A stretch of DNA of 64,000 nucleotides from Flavobacteriaceae bacterium NBU2977 (GCA_019931105.1 JAIOUW010000001.1:744001-808000); one strand, 5' to 3'; shown: positions 41,456 to 51,501, numbered from the stretch's first letter. Notes: a model not told the origin generated them from the sequence alone. A program made the numbers and translations.

Positions 41456-42652
41456 ATGAAAATCGCCATGTTGGGCTCTGGTTTTATAGCCCGCTTTTAT
41501 GCCGAATCGTTACATGCACAGCGACGTGTAGACCGTCTAACTATGGTCTATTCGAGAAACGAACAAAACGCGAAACGCTTCGCCAAAGATTATGGCCTGG
41601 AGCATTATAGCACTTCGATGGAAGAAGCTATTGCGCACCCCGATGTTGATGTGGTCTTGATCTCCTTGCCCAATCATTTGCACGAGCCAGCGGTTCTGGC
41701 CTGTGCCAAGGCAAAAAAACACGTCATCTGCACAAAACCATTGGGGCGGAATGCCGAAGAGGCCAAACGAATGCTCGACGCTGTCGAGAACGCCGGAATC
41801 TTTGGAGGTTATCTAGAAGATCTTTGTTACACGCCGAAATTCCTAAAATCGATGGAAAGTGTCAAACGCGGCGATATCGGCCGCGTACTTTGGGCAAAAT
41901 CTCGTGAAACGCACCCCGGCCCGCACAGCGATTGGTTCTGGGACAAGGAAAAATCAGGGGGTGGTGCGATCATCGATCTTGGGTGCCATTGTGTAGAGAT
42001 CAGCCGTAATTTTATTGGGAAAAATATCAAACCCATCGAAGTCATGTGCTGGGCCGACACCCAGGTCCATCCCATCGATGCCGAAGATCATGCCATCGGA
42101 CTTGTAAAATATGCCAACGGCGCCATCGGCCAGTTCGAAGTCAGCTGGACGTTCAGAGGGGGAATGGATCTTCGTGACGAAGTCATGGGTACCGAAGGCA
42201 CCATTTGGGTCAACAGTTTTTTGCGTACCGGTTTTGAAATGTTCAGCACCGGAAAGGGTGGTGAAGGCTACGTCGCAGAAAAAGCAGAGTCAAGTACGGG
42301 CTGGTTGTTCCCTGTTGGAGACGAGGCCCACGAACTTGGCTATCCGCACATGTTTACAGATATGTTCACGGCCATCGAAGAAAACCGGGACCCGCTGGAA
42401 ACCTTCTACGACGGTTATGTAGTGAATGCTATTTTGGATGCCGCTTTCAAGTCCGCTGACAGCAAGACATGGGAACCTGTCGTTTTAGAGGACTGGCGGG
42501 GCGATGAACCAGAGGACAACCAAAAACGATGGAAATCATACGATGACGACCATTATCTTATTAAAGAGGAGATTTTGCCCAATGGAGATGTGACCATTAT
42601 CTTAAAGCATAAAACAACTGGGGAAGTCTCTAGAAAAGTAACCTTGGCGTAA
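41456..42652 (+). CDS. cytoplasmic Gfo/Idh/MocA family oxidoreductase
   Basis: A 398-residue NAD(P)-dependent sugar oxidoreductase. N-terminal fold KIAMLGSGFIARFYAESL with no signal peptide; the usual EKP motif reads TKP (HVICTKPLGR), keeping the Lys. GGGAIIDLGCHCVEISRNFIG holds the conserved Asp-x3-His of the catalytic region. First gene of a rightward set Gfo-isomerase-SDR-ROK-SIS, so probably it works on the same sugar. Confidence 0.88.
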   Translation: MKIAMLGSGFIARFYAESLHAQRRVDRLTMVYSRNEQNAKRFAKDYGLEHYSTSMEEAIAHPDVDVVLISLPNHLHEPAVLACAKAKKHVICTKPLGRNAEEAKRMLDAVENAGIFGGYLEDLCYTPKFLKSMESVKRGDIGRVLWAKSRETHPGPHSDWFWDKEKSGGGAIIDLGCHCVEISRNFIGKNIKPIEVMCWADTQVHPIDAEDHAIGLVKYANGAIGQFEVSWTFRGGMDLRDEVMGTEGTIWVNSFLRTGFEMFSTGKGGEGYVAEKAESSTGWLFPVGDEAHELGYPHMFTDMFTAIEENRDPLETFYDGYVVNAILDAAFKSADSKTWEPVVLEDWRGDEPEDNQKRWKSYDDDHYLIKEEILPNGDVTIILKHKTTGEVSRKVTLA

Positions 42653-42785
42653 AGACGTTTATAAAAGTACAAACCATGAAATAAGCCATAACAATTCTTG
42701 ATACCCGCCGATATGTTCAATGGCGAATGACACCTGCTTGCCGTTAGACAGGTCTGACCGATCAAGAACAATAAAACTTGAACAG

Positions 42786-43766
42786 ATGAAAAACAAGATT
42801 TCGAGACGAAGTGCCATCTCCTCGGGATTGAAAGTCGGTGCCGCCGGTATATTGGGCCTTGGCTTCAACGGCGCAAAAGAAAACCCACATACGGCTCGTA
42901 CAACGCTATCAAAAGCAAAATTACCCCTAAGGGTAAGCCTGAACACTTCAACTTTGATGGCCTACAAACTCACGGTCGATCAACAGATCGATTTGGTCGG
43001 AAAAGCGGGTTTTGATGGCATTGAACTATGGATGCGCGATATCAAGGCATATGCAGGTAGTGGCGGAAACCTATCCACCTTAAAAGAAAAACTCGAAGCT
43101 CATAATCTGGTCTTGGAGAATATCATAGCGTTTTCAGAATGGTGCAGTGACGATTCCGATAAACACAAAGAAGCATTAAAATTGATGAAGTCGGAAATGA
43201 TCATGGCCGCAGCAATCGGTGCCAACTATTTTGCCGCCCCCGTTCAGGGAATCGAACAGATAGACCCGACCAAATACGATGAGTACGCCAAACGTTATCG
43301 GGCCATATTGGAACTTGGTGATGAAACGGGCGTCGTTCCGGTCATTGAACTTTGGGGAATGGGAGCTCTACATAAGGTTTCCGATTGTGCCAAAATCGTC
43401 ATTGACAGCAAGCATCCGAAAGCAACCATGCTGCTCGACTTTTACCATGTTCATCGCGGAGGAAATGATTGGAATATGATCAGCACCTTGAACGCCGCAA
43501 ATTTCCCGGTCATCCATATGAACGATTATCCTGGAAGTCCGGAAGCCGCGTTATTGACCGATGCCGACCGCGTATTGCCCGGTGAGGGTGTCTGTGATTT
43601 CAATGACATTTTGCCAAAGCTTTATGCCGCCGGGTTTCGGGGAGGGCTTTCGGTAGAGCTTTTCAACAAAGGCTATTGGGAAACCATGGATCCTGAAACA
43701 CTGCTCAAAAAAAGTTACGATACTACACGTTCAACTATAGAAAGTGCATTGCCGAACGTCAAATAA
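42786..43766 (+). CDS. Tat-exported sugar phosphate isomerase/epimerase-like TIM barrel
   Basis: A 326-residue AP-endonuclease-2-fold protein. N-terminus NKISRRSAISSGLKVGAAGILGLG is a Tat signal. Metal ligands of the fold are kept: Glu in VVPVIELWG, Asp in MLLDFYHVH, His in PVIHMNDYPG and Glu in GLSVELFNKGYW. Export makes sugar phosphates unlikely substrates; periplasmic 3-keto-sugar isomerases or dehydratases are of this type. ATG 42786 gives a normal Tat start. A 133-base gap to the upstream gene suggests a possible own promoter. Confidence 0.85.
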   Translation: MKNKISRRSAISSGLKVGAAGILGLGFNGAKENPHTARTTLSKAKLPLRVSLNTSTLMAYKLTVDQQIDLVGKAGFDGIELWMRDIKAYAGSGGNLSTLKEKLEAHNLVLENIIAFSEWCSDDSDKHKEALKLMKSEMIMAAAIGANYFAAPVQGIEQIDPTKYDEYAKRYRAILELGDETGVVPVIELWGMGALHKVSDCAKIVIDSKHPKATMLLDFYHVHRGGNDWNMISTLNAANFPVIHMNDYPGSPEAALLTDADRVLPGEGVCDFNDILPKLYAAGFRGGLSVELFNKGYWETMDPETLLKKSYDTTRSTIESALPNVK

Positions 43767-43856
43767 AAAAACAAACACCTTATATACCGATTATTGCCAA
43801 TTAGGTAGAATTTCGTTTCAATATGGCATACGATATTAGTTTACATTCTGAAATCA

Positions 43857-44642
43857 ATGGACTTTAAAAATACTTCTTATATCATAATGGGCGGCACCAC
43901 GGGCATGGGACTATCGGCCGCAATCGCCCTTAATGATAATGGTGCCAATGTGGTAGTCGTAGGCAGAAATCCGGAGAGCTGCAAAAAGGCGCAGGAAACC
44001 TTAGGGGATAACTGTATCGCGATCAGTGGCGATGCCACCGAACCCGAAACCATGAAAAAGGCCATTCACATGGCGCATGACACGTTCGGAGTTATTTCTG
44101 GGCTTTTTCATGTTGCCGGAGGCAGTGGGCGAAAATGGGGCGACGGCCCGCTTGACAAAATTACGCTGGAAGGTTGGAACAAGACCATGGAACTAAACCT
44201 GACCTCTTTGATGCTTTCCAACCAAGCGATGACCAACTATTTTCTCGAACATAAAAAGGAAGGCATAATCCTTAATATGGGTTCGGTATTGGGGTTCTCA
44301 CCTTCTCCCAAATATTTTACGACCCATGCCTATGCAGCCGCCAAGTCAGCGATTATCGGGTTCTCGAAATCCATCGCGGCCTATTATGCGGAACATAACA
44401 TCCGTGTAAACGTCATTGCCCCGAGCCTATTCATTACCCCTATGGCCAAACGTGCCGCCGAAGATGCAGAAATTCTATCCTTCTTAAAAACAAAACAACC
44501 GTTGGACGGTGGCCGCCCGGGAGCTTCGGAAGATATTAATAATGCCGTATTGATGTTCTTGCACCCCGAATCAAGATTTATTACCGGACAGGTTTTGGCA
44601 GTGGATGGAGGCTGGTCAATAAGCGAAGGGCAATACCAATAG
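43857..44642 (+). CDS. SDR family oxidoreductase
   Basis: A 261-residue SDR. Cofactor loop GGTTGMGLS near residue 13 (a slightly altered TGxxxGxG), Ser in NMGSVLGFS, YAAAK active site, and GQVLAVDGGWSI. Substrate unknown; the following ROK and SIS genes suggest a sugar or sugar acid. Eight bases before the ROK gene. Confidence 0.87.
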   Translation: MDFKNTSYIIMGGTTGMGLSAAIALNDNGANVVVVGRNPESCKKAQETLGDNCIAISGDATEPETMKKAIHMAHDTFGVISGLFHVAGGSGRKWGDGPLDKITLEGWNKTMELNLTSLMLSNQAMTNYFLEHKKEGIILNMGSVLGFSPSPKYFTTHAYAAAKSAIIGFSKSIAAYYAEHNIRVNVIAPSLFITPMAKRAAEDAEILSFLKTKQPLDGGRPGASEDINNAVLMFLHPESRFITGQVLAVDGGWSISEGQYQ

Positions 44643-44650
44643 GCAACCGG

Positions 44651-45559
44651 ATGGAAAAGCATTATCTTGGAATCGACATTGGCGGCACGAAAATTAAAAT
44701 AGTCGTTATCGATGAAGTAGGCGAAATTCTCGAAAAGAACGAAGTCTCGACCGATGATGGAAGTGGCGAAGCCCAAGTTTGGAAACAAAAAATAATAGCC
44801 ACCATTCGTCAAAAAACGGAACAATATACCAATGGAAATTCAGATATATTGCCTTGCGGCATTTCCGCACCAGGACTTGTGGATGCCCAAAACAAGATGA
44901 TACTCCATATGCCGGAACGATTACACGGCATCGAAAATTTCAATTGGTCGGTTGAGCTCGGCCGTAATATCAAAGTCATCAATGATGGGCACTCGGCCTG
45001 TATCGCCGAATACGAATCGTTTTATCGTGCCAAAGGAGTACAACATTTTTTGATGCTTACTTTGGGTACGGGCGTGGGCGGCGGAATTATTATCGATGGT
45101 AAGCTATATCAAGGAAATCTGCAACGCGCCGGACATGTAGGCCATATGACGGTAAACATAAATGGTTCTCAGACCATGACAAATATGCCCGGAAGTCTCG
45201 AACATGCCGTAGGAAACTTTTCGGTTTTTCAACGCACCGAAGGCACTTTTAAAAGTATTCGAGAATTGGTCAAAGCCTATGAAAATGGGGATTTAAAAGC
45301 TAAATCTTGGTGGTTGGAATCGGTACGCAGACTGGCCGTGGCCTTGGCCTCTTTAACAAACATCCTTTCTCCTGAAATCATTGTTCTAGGAGGTGGTATC
45401 ACCGCCGGTGCCGAAGATTCCCTTTTAAAACCCTTAAAAGAATTCATGTCGGATTACGAATGGCGCCCGGGCGGTCATCGAATCAAAATCGAAAAAGCAA
45501 AATTGGGAGAATACTCCGGGGCCATCGGTGCCGCTTACTATGCTAAAAACAATATATAG
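44651..45559 (+). CDS. ROK family sugar kinase-like protein without the zinc motif
   Basis: A 302-residue ROK protein. ATP loop YLGIDIGGTKIKIVVID, catalytic Asp in VINDGHSACIAEYE, phosphate loop TLGTGVGGGIIIDG. The ROK zinc motif CxCGxxGCxE is replaced by a Cys-free segment (TMTNMPGSLE), although GHVGH before it remains. No DNA-binding domain, so a kinase rather than a repressor. Probably phosphorylates the sugar made by the neighbouring dehydrogenases. Confidence 0.87.
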   Translation: MEKHYLGIDIGGTKIKIVVIDEVGEILEKNEVSTDDGSGEAQVWKQKIIATIRQKTEQYTNGNSDILPCGISAPGLVDAQNKMILHMPERLHGIENFNWSVELGRNIKVINDGHSACIAEYESFYRAKGVQHFLMLTLGTGVGGGIIIDGKLYQGNLQRAGHVGHMTVNINGSQTMTNMPGSLEHAVGNFSVFQRTEGTFKSIRELVKAYENGDLKAKSWWLESVRRLAVALASLTNILSPEIIVLGGGITAGAEDSLLKPLKEFMSDYEWRPGGHRIKIEKAKLGEYSGAIGAAYYAKNNI

Positions 45560-45562
45560 AAA

Positions 45563-46348
45563 ATGAGCCTAACAAAACAATTTTTAGAGAAAGGCAAAGG
45601 GATTATTGCCACAATCGAAAAGCAAGAACCCGTTATTCAGGAAGTCGCCGAATTGTTCGCCCGATCCATATTGAACGGGCGCATGGTACATCTTTTCGGT
45701 TCTGGGCACAGTCGAATAATGGTCGAGGAAATGTGGCCGAGGTATGGCTCGTTTCCGGGGTTTAATCCCATAGTAGAGTTATCGCTCTCTTTTCATAATC
45801 TCGTGGTGGGCGCCAACGGCCAACGTCAGGCGATGTTCCTTGAAAACGTTCCGGGATTGGCGGCCCGAATCTTGCGTAATTTCGATACCGATGAGAGAGA
45901 TACCGCTTTGGTCATTTCCTCCAGTGGGTGCAATGTCGTACCTATTGAAATGGCCGAAGAGTTCCAAAAGCGCAATATTAAAGTAGTCGCCCTGGTCAGT
46001 AAACTACATTTGGAAGGGAGTTCCTCGAAAAAATCAGACGGCAAAAAATTGACCGATTTCGCCGATTATACTCTCGATACCGGTGCACCCTTGGGCGATG
46101 CCATGATCTATCTCAACGGCCTCGATTCGCCGGTTGCCCCCGGATCTACTTTGGGCGGGGTTTTGTTGATCAATTCCATCAAAGCCGAAGTGGCAAGCAT
46201 TCTTCATAAAAATGGAAAATCACCAAAAGTGCTGAGCAGTGGAAAAATAGTAGGCGAGCAACGAGCGATAGATCTTTTTGAATCGGCTTATGACGAACAT
46301 GCCCATCTAATGGCAAAATTGTATGAAAATATTGGTAGACACCAATAA
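45563..46348 (+). CDS. SIS domain protein (sugar isomerase-like, COG4821 type)
   Basis: A 261-residue phosphosugar-binding protein. SIS core: NGRMVHLFGSGHSRIMVEEMWPRYG, then TALVISSSGCNVVPIEMAEEFQKRNIKVVALVS. Proteins of this group occur next to ROK kinases and transporters and are taken to isomerise or remove amino from sugar phosphates. Three bases after the ROK stop, so co-translated. Last gene of this rightward operon; no terminator is visible in the 81 bases before the convergent TRAP genes. Confidence 0.85.
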   Translation: MSLTKQFLEKGKGIIATIEKQEPVIQEVAELFARSILNGRMVHLFGSGHSRIMVEEMWPRYGSFPGFNPIVELSLSFHNLVVGANGQRQAMFLENVPGLAARILRNFDTDERDTALVISSSGCNVVPIEMAEEFQKRNIKVVALVSKLHLEGSSSKKSDGKKLTDFADYTLDTGAPLGDAMIYLNGLDSPVAPGSTLGGVLLINSIKAEVASILHKNGKSPKVLSSGKIVGEQRAIDLFESAYDEHAHLMAKLYENIGRHQ

Positions 46349-46429
46349 ACCAACCCAATTTATAGTGAAGTACGGTTTACCTACTTCTTCAGTCCTGACC
46401 TGGAAAACTTTAGCTAAATATGGGTATTA

Positions 46430-47740
46430 TCAATCGATAAGCCCAAAAACTCTGGGCATCCATAATGAAAGTTCTGGCACATAGGTCAATAATAAAAGAA
46501 CCAAGACCATCGCGCCCAATAAGGGCAACAAAGGTCTGATCACCTTGGTTACCGATACGTTGGCAACGCCACTGCCAACGAACAACATTGTACCGACCGG
46601 CGGAGTGCACACACCGATGCACAAATTCAGAACGATGATCATACCGAACTGCACAGGGTGCATATCCAAAGCCATAACAACGGGTAAAAATATGGGTGTG
46701 AATATCAATACCGCCGGGGTCATGTCCATAAACGTACCTACTACCAATAAGGTAATGTTAATGAACAAGAGCACCAATAATGGGTTCTTCACAGACTCCA
46801 GTAGAAATCCTGTAAGGTTCTGAGGAATCGATTCAAAAGAAAACAACCACGACATGGCCATGGACGTTGAAATCAAGAACATGACTATTGCCGTTGTTTT
46901 GGCGCTCTTTAGGAGTATCGGGCGAAAATCGGAAAACTTCAATTGTTTGTTATAAAAACCCAATAGTATGGCATAAACGACCGCAATGGCAGCCGCTTCG
47001 GTTGCCGTAAAGACGCCTCCGACAATACCGCCCACCACGACTATCAACAGGGTAAGGCTAAGAAAGGCTTTGCCAAAATCACGGAACACCTGTTTAAAAC
47101 CCACGCGCGGGGCACGGGGCAGTCCTTTTCTCATGGCATATATATAGACCATTACCATAATTGCCAATCCGACCAAGATACCGGGAATATATCCTGCGAT
47201 AAAGAGTGCCGCGACCGAAGCCGTACCCCCACTCGCCAGGGCAAAAATTATGAGTACATTGCTCGGTGGAATCAAAAGACCGGTCGTAGAGGAGGTCATA
47301 TTCACCGCCGCACTATATTCCCTTGGGTAGCCCTCTTCTTCCATTTTTTCGGTCAAGGTGCTTCCTATCGCCGAGGCAGCCGCAATGGCCGACCCCGAAA
47401 TCGCCCCGAACAGCATGGCCGAGATAACGTTTACGAAAGCCAATCCGCCCGGAAAACTTCCTATCAAAGATTTGGCAAAAGCGATAAGTCGGTCAGCGAT
47501 TCCCCCGCGGTTCATTATTTCGCCGGCCAAGATGAAAAAAGGAATGGCCAAGAGCGCAAAATTGTCTATACCTGTGGTCATTCGCTGACTGATAGTCGTA
47601 ATCGACGGCATAAAAATCATATTCAAGACCAACGTCAAGGTCGATGAAATGCCGATGGCATAAGCGACAGGAACACCATAAGCCAAAAGGGCGAAAAAGC
47701 TCAAAAACAAAACCAAGATACTGATAGTCTCAATGCTCAT
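46430..47740 (-). CDS. TRAP transporter large permease (DctM)
   Basis: A 436-residue DctM protein with about 12 membrane helices. Hallmarks: LLAIPFFILAGEIMNRGGIADRLI, MTSSTTGLLIPPSNVLIIFALASGGTASVAALFIAGYIPG, and IVLNLCIGVCTPPVGTMLF. It is the sodium-coupled channel for a substrate captured by DctP, normally a sugar acid or dicarboxylate. The start overlaps dctQ by 11 bases. Confidence 0.94.
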   Translation of the reverse strand: MSIETISILVLFLSFFALLAYGVPVAYAIGISSTLTLVLNMIFMPSITTISQRMTTGIDNFALLAIPFFILAGEIMNRGGIADRLIAFAKSLIGSFPGGLAFVNVISAMLFGAISGSAIAAASAIGSTLTEKMEEEGYPREYSAAVNMTSSTTGLLIPPSNVLIIFALASGGTASVAALFIAGYIPGILVGLAIMVMVYIYAMRKGLPRAPRVGFKQVFRDFGKAFLSLTLLIVVVGGIVGGVFTATEAAAIAVVYAILLGFYNKQLKFSDFRPILLKSAKTTAIVMFLISTSMAMSWLFSFESIPQNLTGFLLESVKNPLLVLLFINITLLVVGTFMDMTPAVLIFTPIFLPVVMALDMHPVQFGMIIVLNLCIGVCTPPVGTMLFVGSGVANVSVTKVIRPLLPLLGAMVLVLLLLTYVPELSLWMPRVFGLID

Positions 47741-48218
47741 CGGAAGTCGTATTAAAAGTTCTTCGAAAATGATATATGGAAAAGAAAATAATAAGTGCCC
47801 CGCTTATGGGAACGATAGCATACACAAACCCAAGAGGAATATTGAGCGCGGGGGATATCTGGCCCAATGTCAAGGTGGTGTAGACCAAGTTGCCGCCTCC
47901 GACAATCATGACGACAAAAGCGAACAAGGCCATAATAATCTGAATGATGCGTTGCCTTTTTAACCTTTTTTTCTTGGGAAGCTTCGAAAGCAAGAAATCC
48001 ATCGAAAGGTGCCCTTCCTCCTGTCCATTGATATAGGCCGCACCCAGAACGGTCAGCCAGATCAGGGCGAACCTGGCAAACTCTTCCGTGAACGAACTAG
48101 ACTTGCCTATTACATAACGTGAGACTACCTGCCAAACTACATCGAGTACTAAGAGACCAAAGATGATCACAAGAAACGATTCGATGAACTTGTTCAAAAT
48201 GCGATACGTTCTATGCAT
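47730..48218 (-). CDS. TRAP transporter small permease (DctQ)
   Basis: A 162-residue protein with four transmembrane helices. DctQ signature around FTEEFARFALIWLTVLGAAYINGQEEGHLSMDFL. It bridges DctP binding and DctM transport. The start overlaps the dctP stop as TAATG. Confidence 0.93.
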   Translation of the reverse strand: MHRTYRILNKFIESFLVIIFGLLVLDVVWQVVSRYVIGKSSSFTEEFARFALIWLTVLGAAYINGQEEGHLSMDFLLSKLPKKKRLKRQRIIQIIMALFAFVVMIVGGGNLVYTTLTLGQISPALNIPLGFVYAIVPISGALIIFFSIYHFRRTFNTTSDEH

Positions 48219-49228
48219 TAGTTTTCCAGTATTTTTTCGATTACCTCTTTCATCTTGGGGTCTTTCATCATGCGCTGCAGCACTGGCCTTGATTTATCCG
48301 AAAACCGGCTTTTATCAGGGTAGACAAATTCAACCTGCGCTTTCTTCAGCACTTCCATGTTCTCCTTTATTGTTTCTTGCCAATAAACGCGCTGTCGCTC
48401 CACGCTCTCATCGGCCGCTTCTTGAAGCCATTCTTTTTCGGTCTCGCTGAGCAAGTTCCAAAACTTTGTACTGACGACAACTACATCGGGTACCATGGTG
48501 TGCTCATCAAAGGTATAGTACTTACAGACTTCATAATGATTCGAGGTCACAAATGAAGGAATGTTGTTTTCGGCGCCATCGACCACATTTTGCTGTAAGG
48601 CCGTGTAAAGCTCACCATAGGCCATGGGCGTTGCCGATGCACCCAGGGTGTTGACCATTTCAACCGACATTTGGTCGTTCATTACACGGATCTTCATTCC
48701 ATTTAAATCGTCGGGCGAATTCACCGCTTTGTCTTTGGCGTAAAAGCTTCGGCTTCCGGCATCATAAAAACAGAGCCCTCGTAAAAGATACTCGGTACCG
48801 CTTGCCAGCAACTGTTTGCCAACTTCGCCTTCCAACACGCTAAAAAGGTGTTCACTATCCCTAAAAAGATAAGGAATACTGGTCACCTGATATTCGGGAG
48901 CGAAGTTCGACATTGATGCTGCACTCACCTTGGTCAGCGCAATGCTTCCTATTTGCAATAATTCCAATACCTCCCGCTCGGTTCCAAGCTGACCGTCAGG
49001 AAAAATCTTAATCTGCAACTTGCCACCCGACTTCTCTTCCAAGAATTTTTGCATATCTAAAATTCCTTTATGAACTGGGTGCGTAATTGGAAGTGAATGT
49101 GCAAAAAACAAAGTCTTGGTATCCGGGCCCGATTCGCAAGAATTAAAAAGGACTCCTAGCAGCAAAAGGAGTACTACGGTCAAGACTATATTCTTCGTAC
49201 CATTATATTTTTGGGAATATCGTTGCAT
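48218..49228 (-). CDS. TRAP transporter substrate-binding lipoprotein (DctP)
   Basis: A 336-residue solute receptor. Lipobox LLGVLFNSC after a long hydrophobic segment; body with FFAHSLPITHPVHKGILDMQKFLEEKSGGKLQIKIFPDGQLG and the binding-site Arg in LNGMKIRVMNDQMSVEMVNTLGASATPMAYGELYTALQQNVVDGAENN. That DctP pattern normally pairs with carboxylate sugars (uronates, aldonates), matching the UxuB-like SDR next door. ATG 49228 chosen for a normal lipoprotein leader. Confidence 0.92.
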   Translation of the reverse strand: MQRYSQKYNGTKNIVLTVVLLLLLGVLFNSCESGPDTKTLFFAHSLPITHPVHKGILDMQKFLEEKSGGKLQIKIFPDGQLGTEREVLELLQIGSIALTKVSAASMSNFAPEYQVTSIPYLFRDSEHLFSVLEGEVGKQLLASGTEYLLRGLCFYDAGSRSFYAKDKAVNSPDDLNGMKIRVMNDQMSVEMVNTLGASATPMAYGELYTALQQNVVDGAENNIPSFVTSNHYEVCKYYTFDEHTMVPDVVVVSTKFWNLLSETEKEWLQEAADESVERQRVYWQETIKENMEVLKKAQVEFVYPDKSRFSDKSRPVLQRMMKDPKMKEVIEKILEN

Positions 49229-49294
49229 AAGCGTTCTAATATTATTCAAATAGAGCACAATTACTGTGCATTCACTATGGACCCAACCTACGGC

Positions 49295-50116
49295 CTAGAC
49301 ACCTGAAAATGAGCTAAACCCGCCATCTACATCGAAAATACCCCCGGTTACGAAGCTTGAGGCATCGCTCAAAAGGTAATGTACCATACCGTTGAGTTCG
49401 GAAGCATCGCCAAAGCGCCCCATAGGAGTGTTCATAATTATTTTGTTGCCCCGATCCGTAAAGGAACCGTCGTCATTGGTCAGCAGCCTTCTGTTCTGGT
49501 TGCCAATGAAAAATCCGGGAGCTATGGCATTGACCCTAATTTTATCACCATGTTTCGATGCGAGTTCATGGGCCATCCATTTGGTGAAAATATCGATACC
49601 AGCTTTCGCCATGGAATATCCCAATACCCTTGAAATCGTTTGCTTGGCGGCCATCGAAGATATATTCACGATGGTTCCATATCCTTGTTCCACCATTAAC
49701 TCGCTCAAGACAATAGTTGGAAGCACCGTACCGAACAGGTTAATATCGACGACTTTTTTGGTGTCGCCAAGCGATATGTCATGTATGGTTTGGTCTGGCC
49801 TCAAGGTCGCCCCTGGAATATTGCCCCCTGCCAAATTCACCAATCCGTCTATTGGCCCGATTTCTGTGCCGATCTTTTTACCGATTTTTCTCAGTTCGGC
49901 CTCGTTCAATAGATCAATGACGAAAGCACGCGCATTGCCATCGGATATGGCATCAAGCTCTTCAATTTTTTTATCCAGTTTTTCGGGTGACCTACCCAAC
50001 AAGATTACCTTGGCCCCATTGCGGACCAAGTATTCGGCTATGGAACCTCCCAGGGCTCCGGTAGCCCCGGACAGTGCATAGGTTTTGTTTTCTATTGAAA
50101 ATTGGTTGTCGGTCAT
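49295..50116 (-). CDS. SDR, probable D-mannonate oxidoreductase (UxuB-type SDR)
   Basis: A 273-residue SDR: ALSGATGALGGSIAEYL cofactor loop, NLAGGNIPGAT, NISSMAAKQTISRVLGYSMAKAG with YxxxK, and GFFIGNQNRRLL, a stretch typical of SDR-type fructuronate reductases (mannonate oxidoreductases). It would interconvert fructuronate and mannonate in uronate breakdown. Co-directional with the TRAP genes, which suits import of a uronate. The start at 50116 leaves five bases to the upstream stop. Confidence 0.83.
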   Translation of the reverse strand: MTDNQFSIENKTYALSGATGALGGSIAEYLVRNGAKVILLGRSPEKLDKKIEELDAISDGNARAFVIDLLNEAELRKIGKKIGTEIGPIDGLVNLAGGNIPGATLRPDQTIHDISLGDTKKVVDINLFGTVLPTIVLSELMVEQGYGTIVNISSMAAKQTISRVLGYSMAKAGIDIFTKWMAHELASKHGDKIRVNAIAPGFFIGNQNRRLLTNDDGSFTDRGNKIIMNTPMGRFGDASELNGMVHYLLSDASSFVTGGIFDVDGGFSSFSGV

Positions 50117-50121
50117 TTCGT

Positions 50122-51501
50122 TTATTTTTCCTTGGCCATCTTGTAGGCCTCGATGGTCGTGTAGTACTTCGTTATCATATTTGGGACTTCCCATTCGGGA
50201 AGCGCTCCATTTTCCAAGTACTTTAAATAGTTCTCCGTCACCTGGCCAAAATGGGCTTCATGCCCTATTTTGAATCGATCGGGAATATTTATTCTCCAGA
50301 GCGAGTCGGAAACTTTTTCAAAGGTCGTACCGTTAAAATTTGCGGCTACCGCGGATTCGATAGCTCCTTTTAAACTATCCTCAAATCCATTTGGATCCTT
50401 TGCTTCAATATATAAAATGGGCCTGTAATTTTCTTCCTCTCCCTGCTTGATCACCAAATTGCTCTTCGTACCCCGCATAATGCTATAATGCGTATCACCG
50501 GTTCCTTCCGGTGCCTGATAATTCCATATTACCGAAACCTTGGCATGTTTGCCCTTGATTTTATAGTTCATCTCTCCGTTTGAATACACGTTCAATTTTC
50601 CATCGACAATATCCTTTTGCAAGTAATGGGGAAATTCTTGGAGGCCCGTTACTTTTTCAAATTCTCCTTTGGTCAAGATGGTCGGCCACCTTCGGGCCGA
50701 TAACATTTCAACATCGGCGGAATCAACAAGTTGCCCTGGAAATGCTTCCCATTGAACCAAATCCACCAAATGAGTCGTTACGTCGACAATACCTTCACCT
50801 TCTTCATTAATATCAAAGAACCATGGCGGCCTGACCAAAGGTTGCCCCGAAACATATTTGAAAAAATGATGGACACTCTCCTTACTTATGGCCGGTTCTT
50901 CAAGATTTCCATCGACCAATTCGCCAAAAACATCGGGCAAGGTCGAGAAAAGTTTTTGCAATGCCGTAGTCGATTCAAAACGTTCGGTCATGATGTCATA
51001 GACCAACAAGCCCTTTTCATCGGCAATTTTAAAGACCTCTTTCAATTTCTTAAATCCCGCTGGATCGATTACCAAAGGTTTGTCGGCATATACGTTCAAC
51101 CCGGATTTTACGGCCGCCAAGATGTAGTCTATCTTTTTTGAGTTCTTGCCCGCCACGATCATCACGTTGCCCGGTTTTTTATCGAGCATTTGTTCCAAGT
51201 AATCATCTCCATAATACTTTTCGACTTTCCATTGTGTCGGATAATCTTCCCTGGAATTGTAGGCATCGATCTTATTTAAAAAGTCGAGTACCTCGTCACC
51301 TTTTGGAGCAAACAAATAAATTGTTGAATCTACCTGTCGATACATGGTCTTATGTACCAAAGCGGCATGAAAATGCCCTGGATCCAAGGTCATGAGTTTT
51401 ACTTTTGATAATACTTCATCTTGGGCCGCCATGGATTCTTCCTTTTTTTCCCCACAAGAAAGCATGAGACAAAACAATGTAAAGAGCAAACAGTTTCTCA
51501 T
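50122..51501 (-). CDS. Gfo/Idh/MocA-like oxidoreductase lipoprotein
   Basis: A 459-residue lipoprotein (LMLSC, Cys at about 17). The N-terminal Rossmann region starts KVKLMTLDPGHFHAALV, without a clear GxGxxG. The EKP motif reads DKP (NVYADKPLV). The second domain ends with a Gfo/Idh/MocA C-terminal fold containing IVDVTTHLVDLVQWEAFP. Membrane-anchored, so it acts on sugars outside the cytoplasm. The missing glycine loop makes NAD binding uncertain. Confidence 0.82.
   Translation of the reverse strand: MRNCLLFTLFCLMLSCGEKKEESMAAQDEVLSKVKLMTLDPGHFHAALVHKTMYRQVDSTIYLFAPKGDEVLDFLNKIDAYNSREDYPTQWKVEKYYGDDYLEQMLDKKPGNVMIVAGKNSKKIDYILAAVKSGLNVYADKPLVIDPAGFKKLKEVFKIADEKGLLVYDIMTERFESTTALQKLFSTLPDVFGELVDGNLEEPAISKESVHHFFKYVSGQPLVRPPWFFDINEEGEGIVDVTTHLVDLVQWEAFPGQLVDSADVEMLSARRWPTILTKGEFEKVTGLQEFPHYLQKDIVDGKLNVYSNGEMNYKIKGKHAKVSVIWNYQAPEGTGDTHYSIMRGTKSNLVIKQGEEENYRPILYIEAKDPNGFEDSLKGAIESAVAANFNGTTFEKVSDSLWRINIPDRFKIGHEAHFGQVTENYLKYLENGALPEWEVPNMITKYYTTIEAYKMAKEK

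Noticed and set aside
50122-51501. Broken pseudogene, because the GxGxxG loop is missing
   Set aside because: The frame is intact, the lipoprotein leader and the DKP and C-terminal motifs are kept, so it is treated as a divergent family member.
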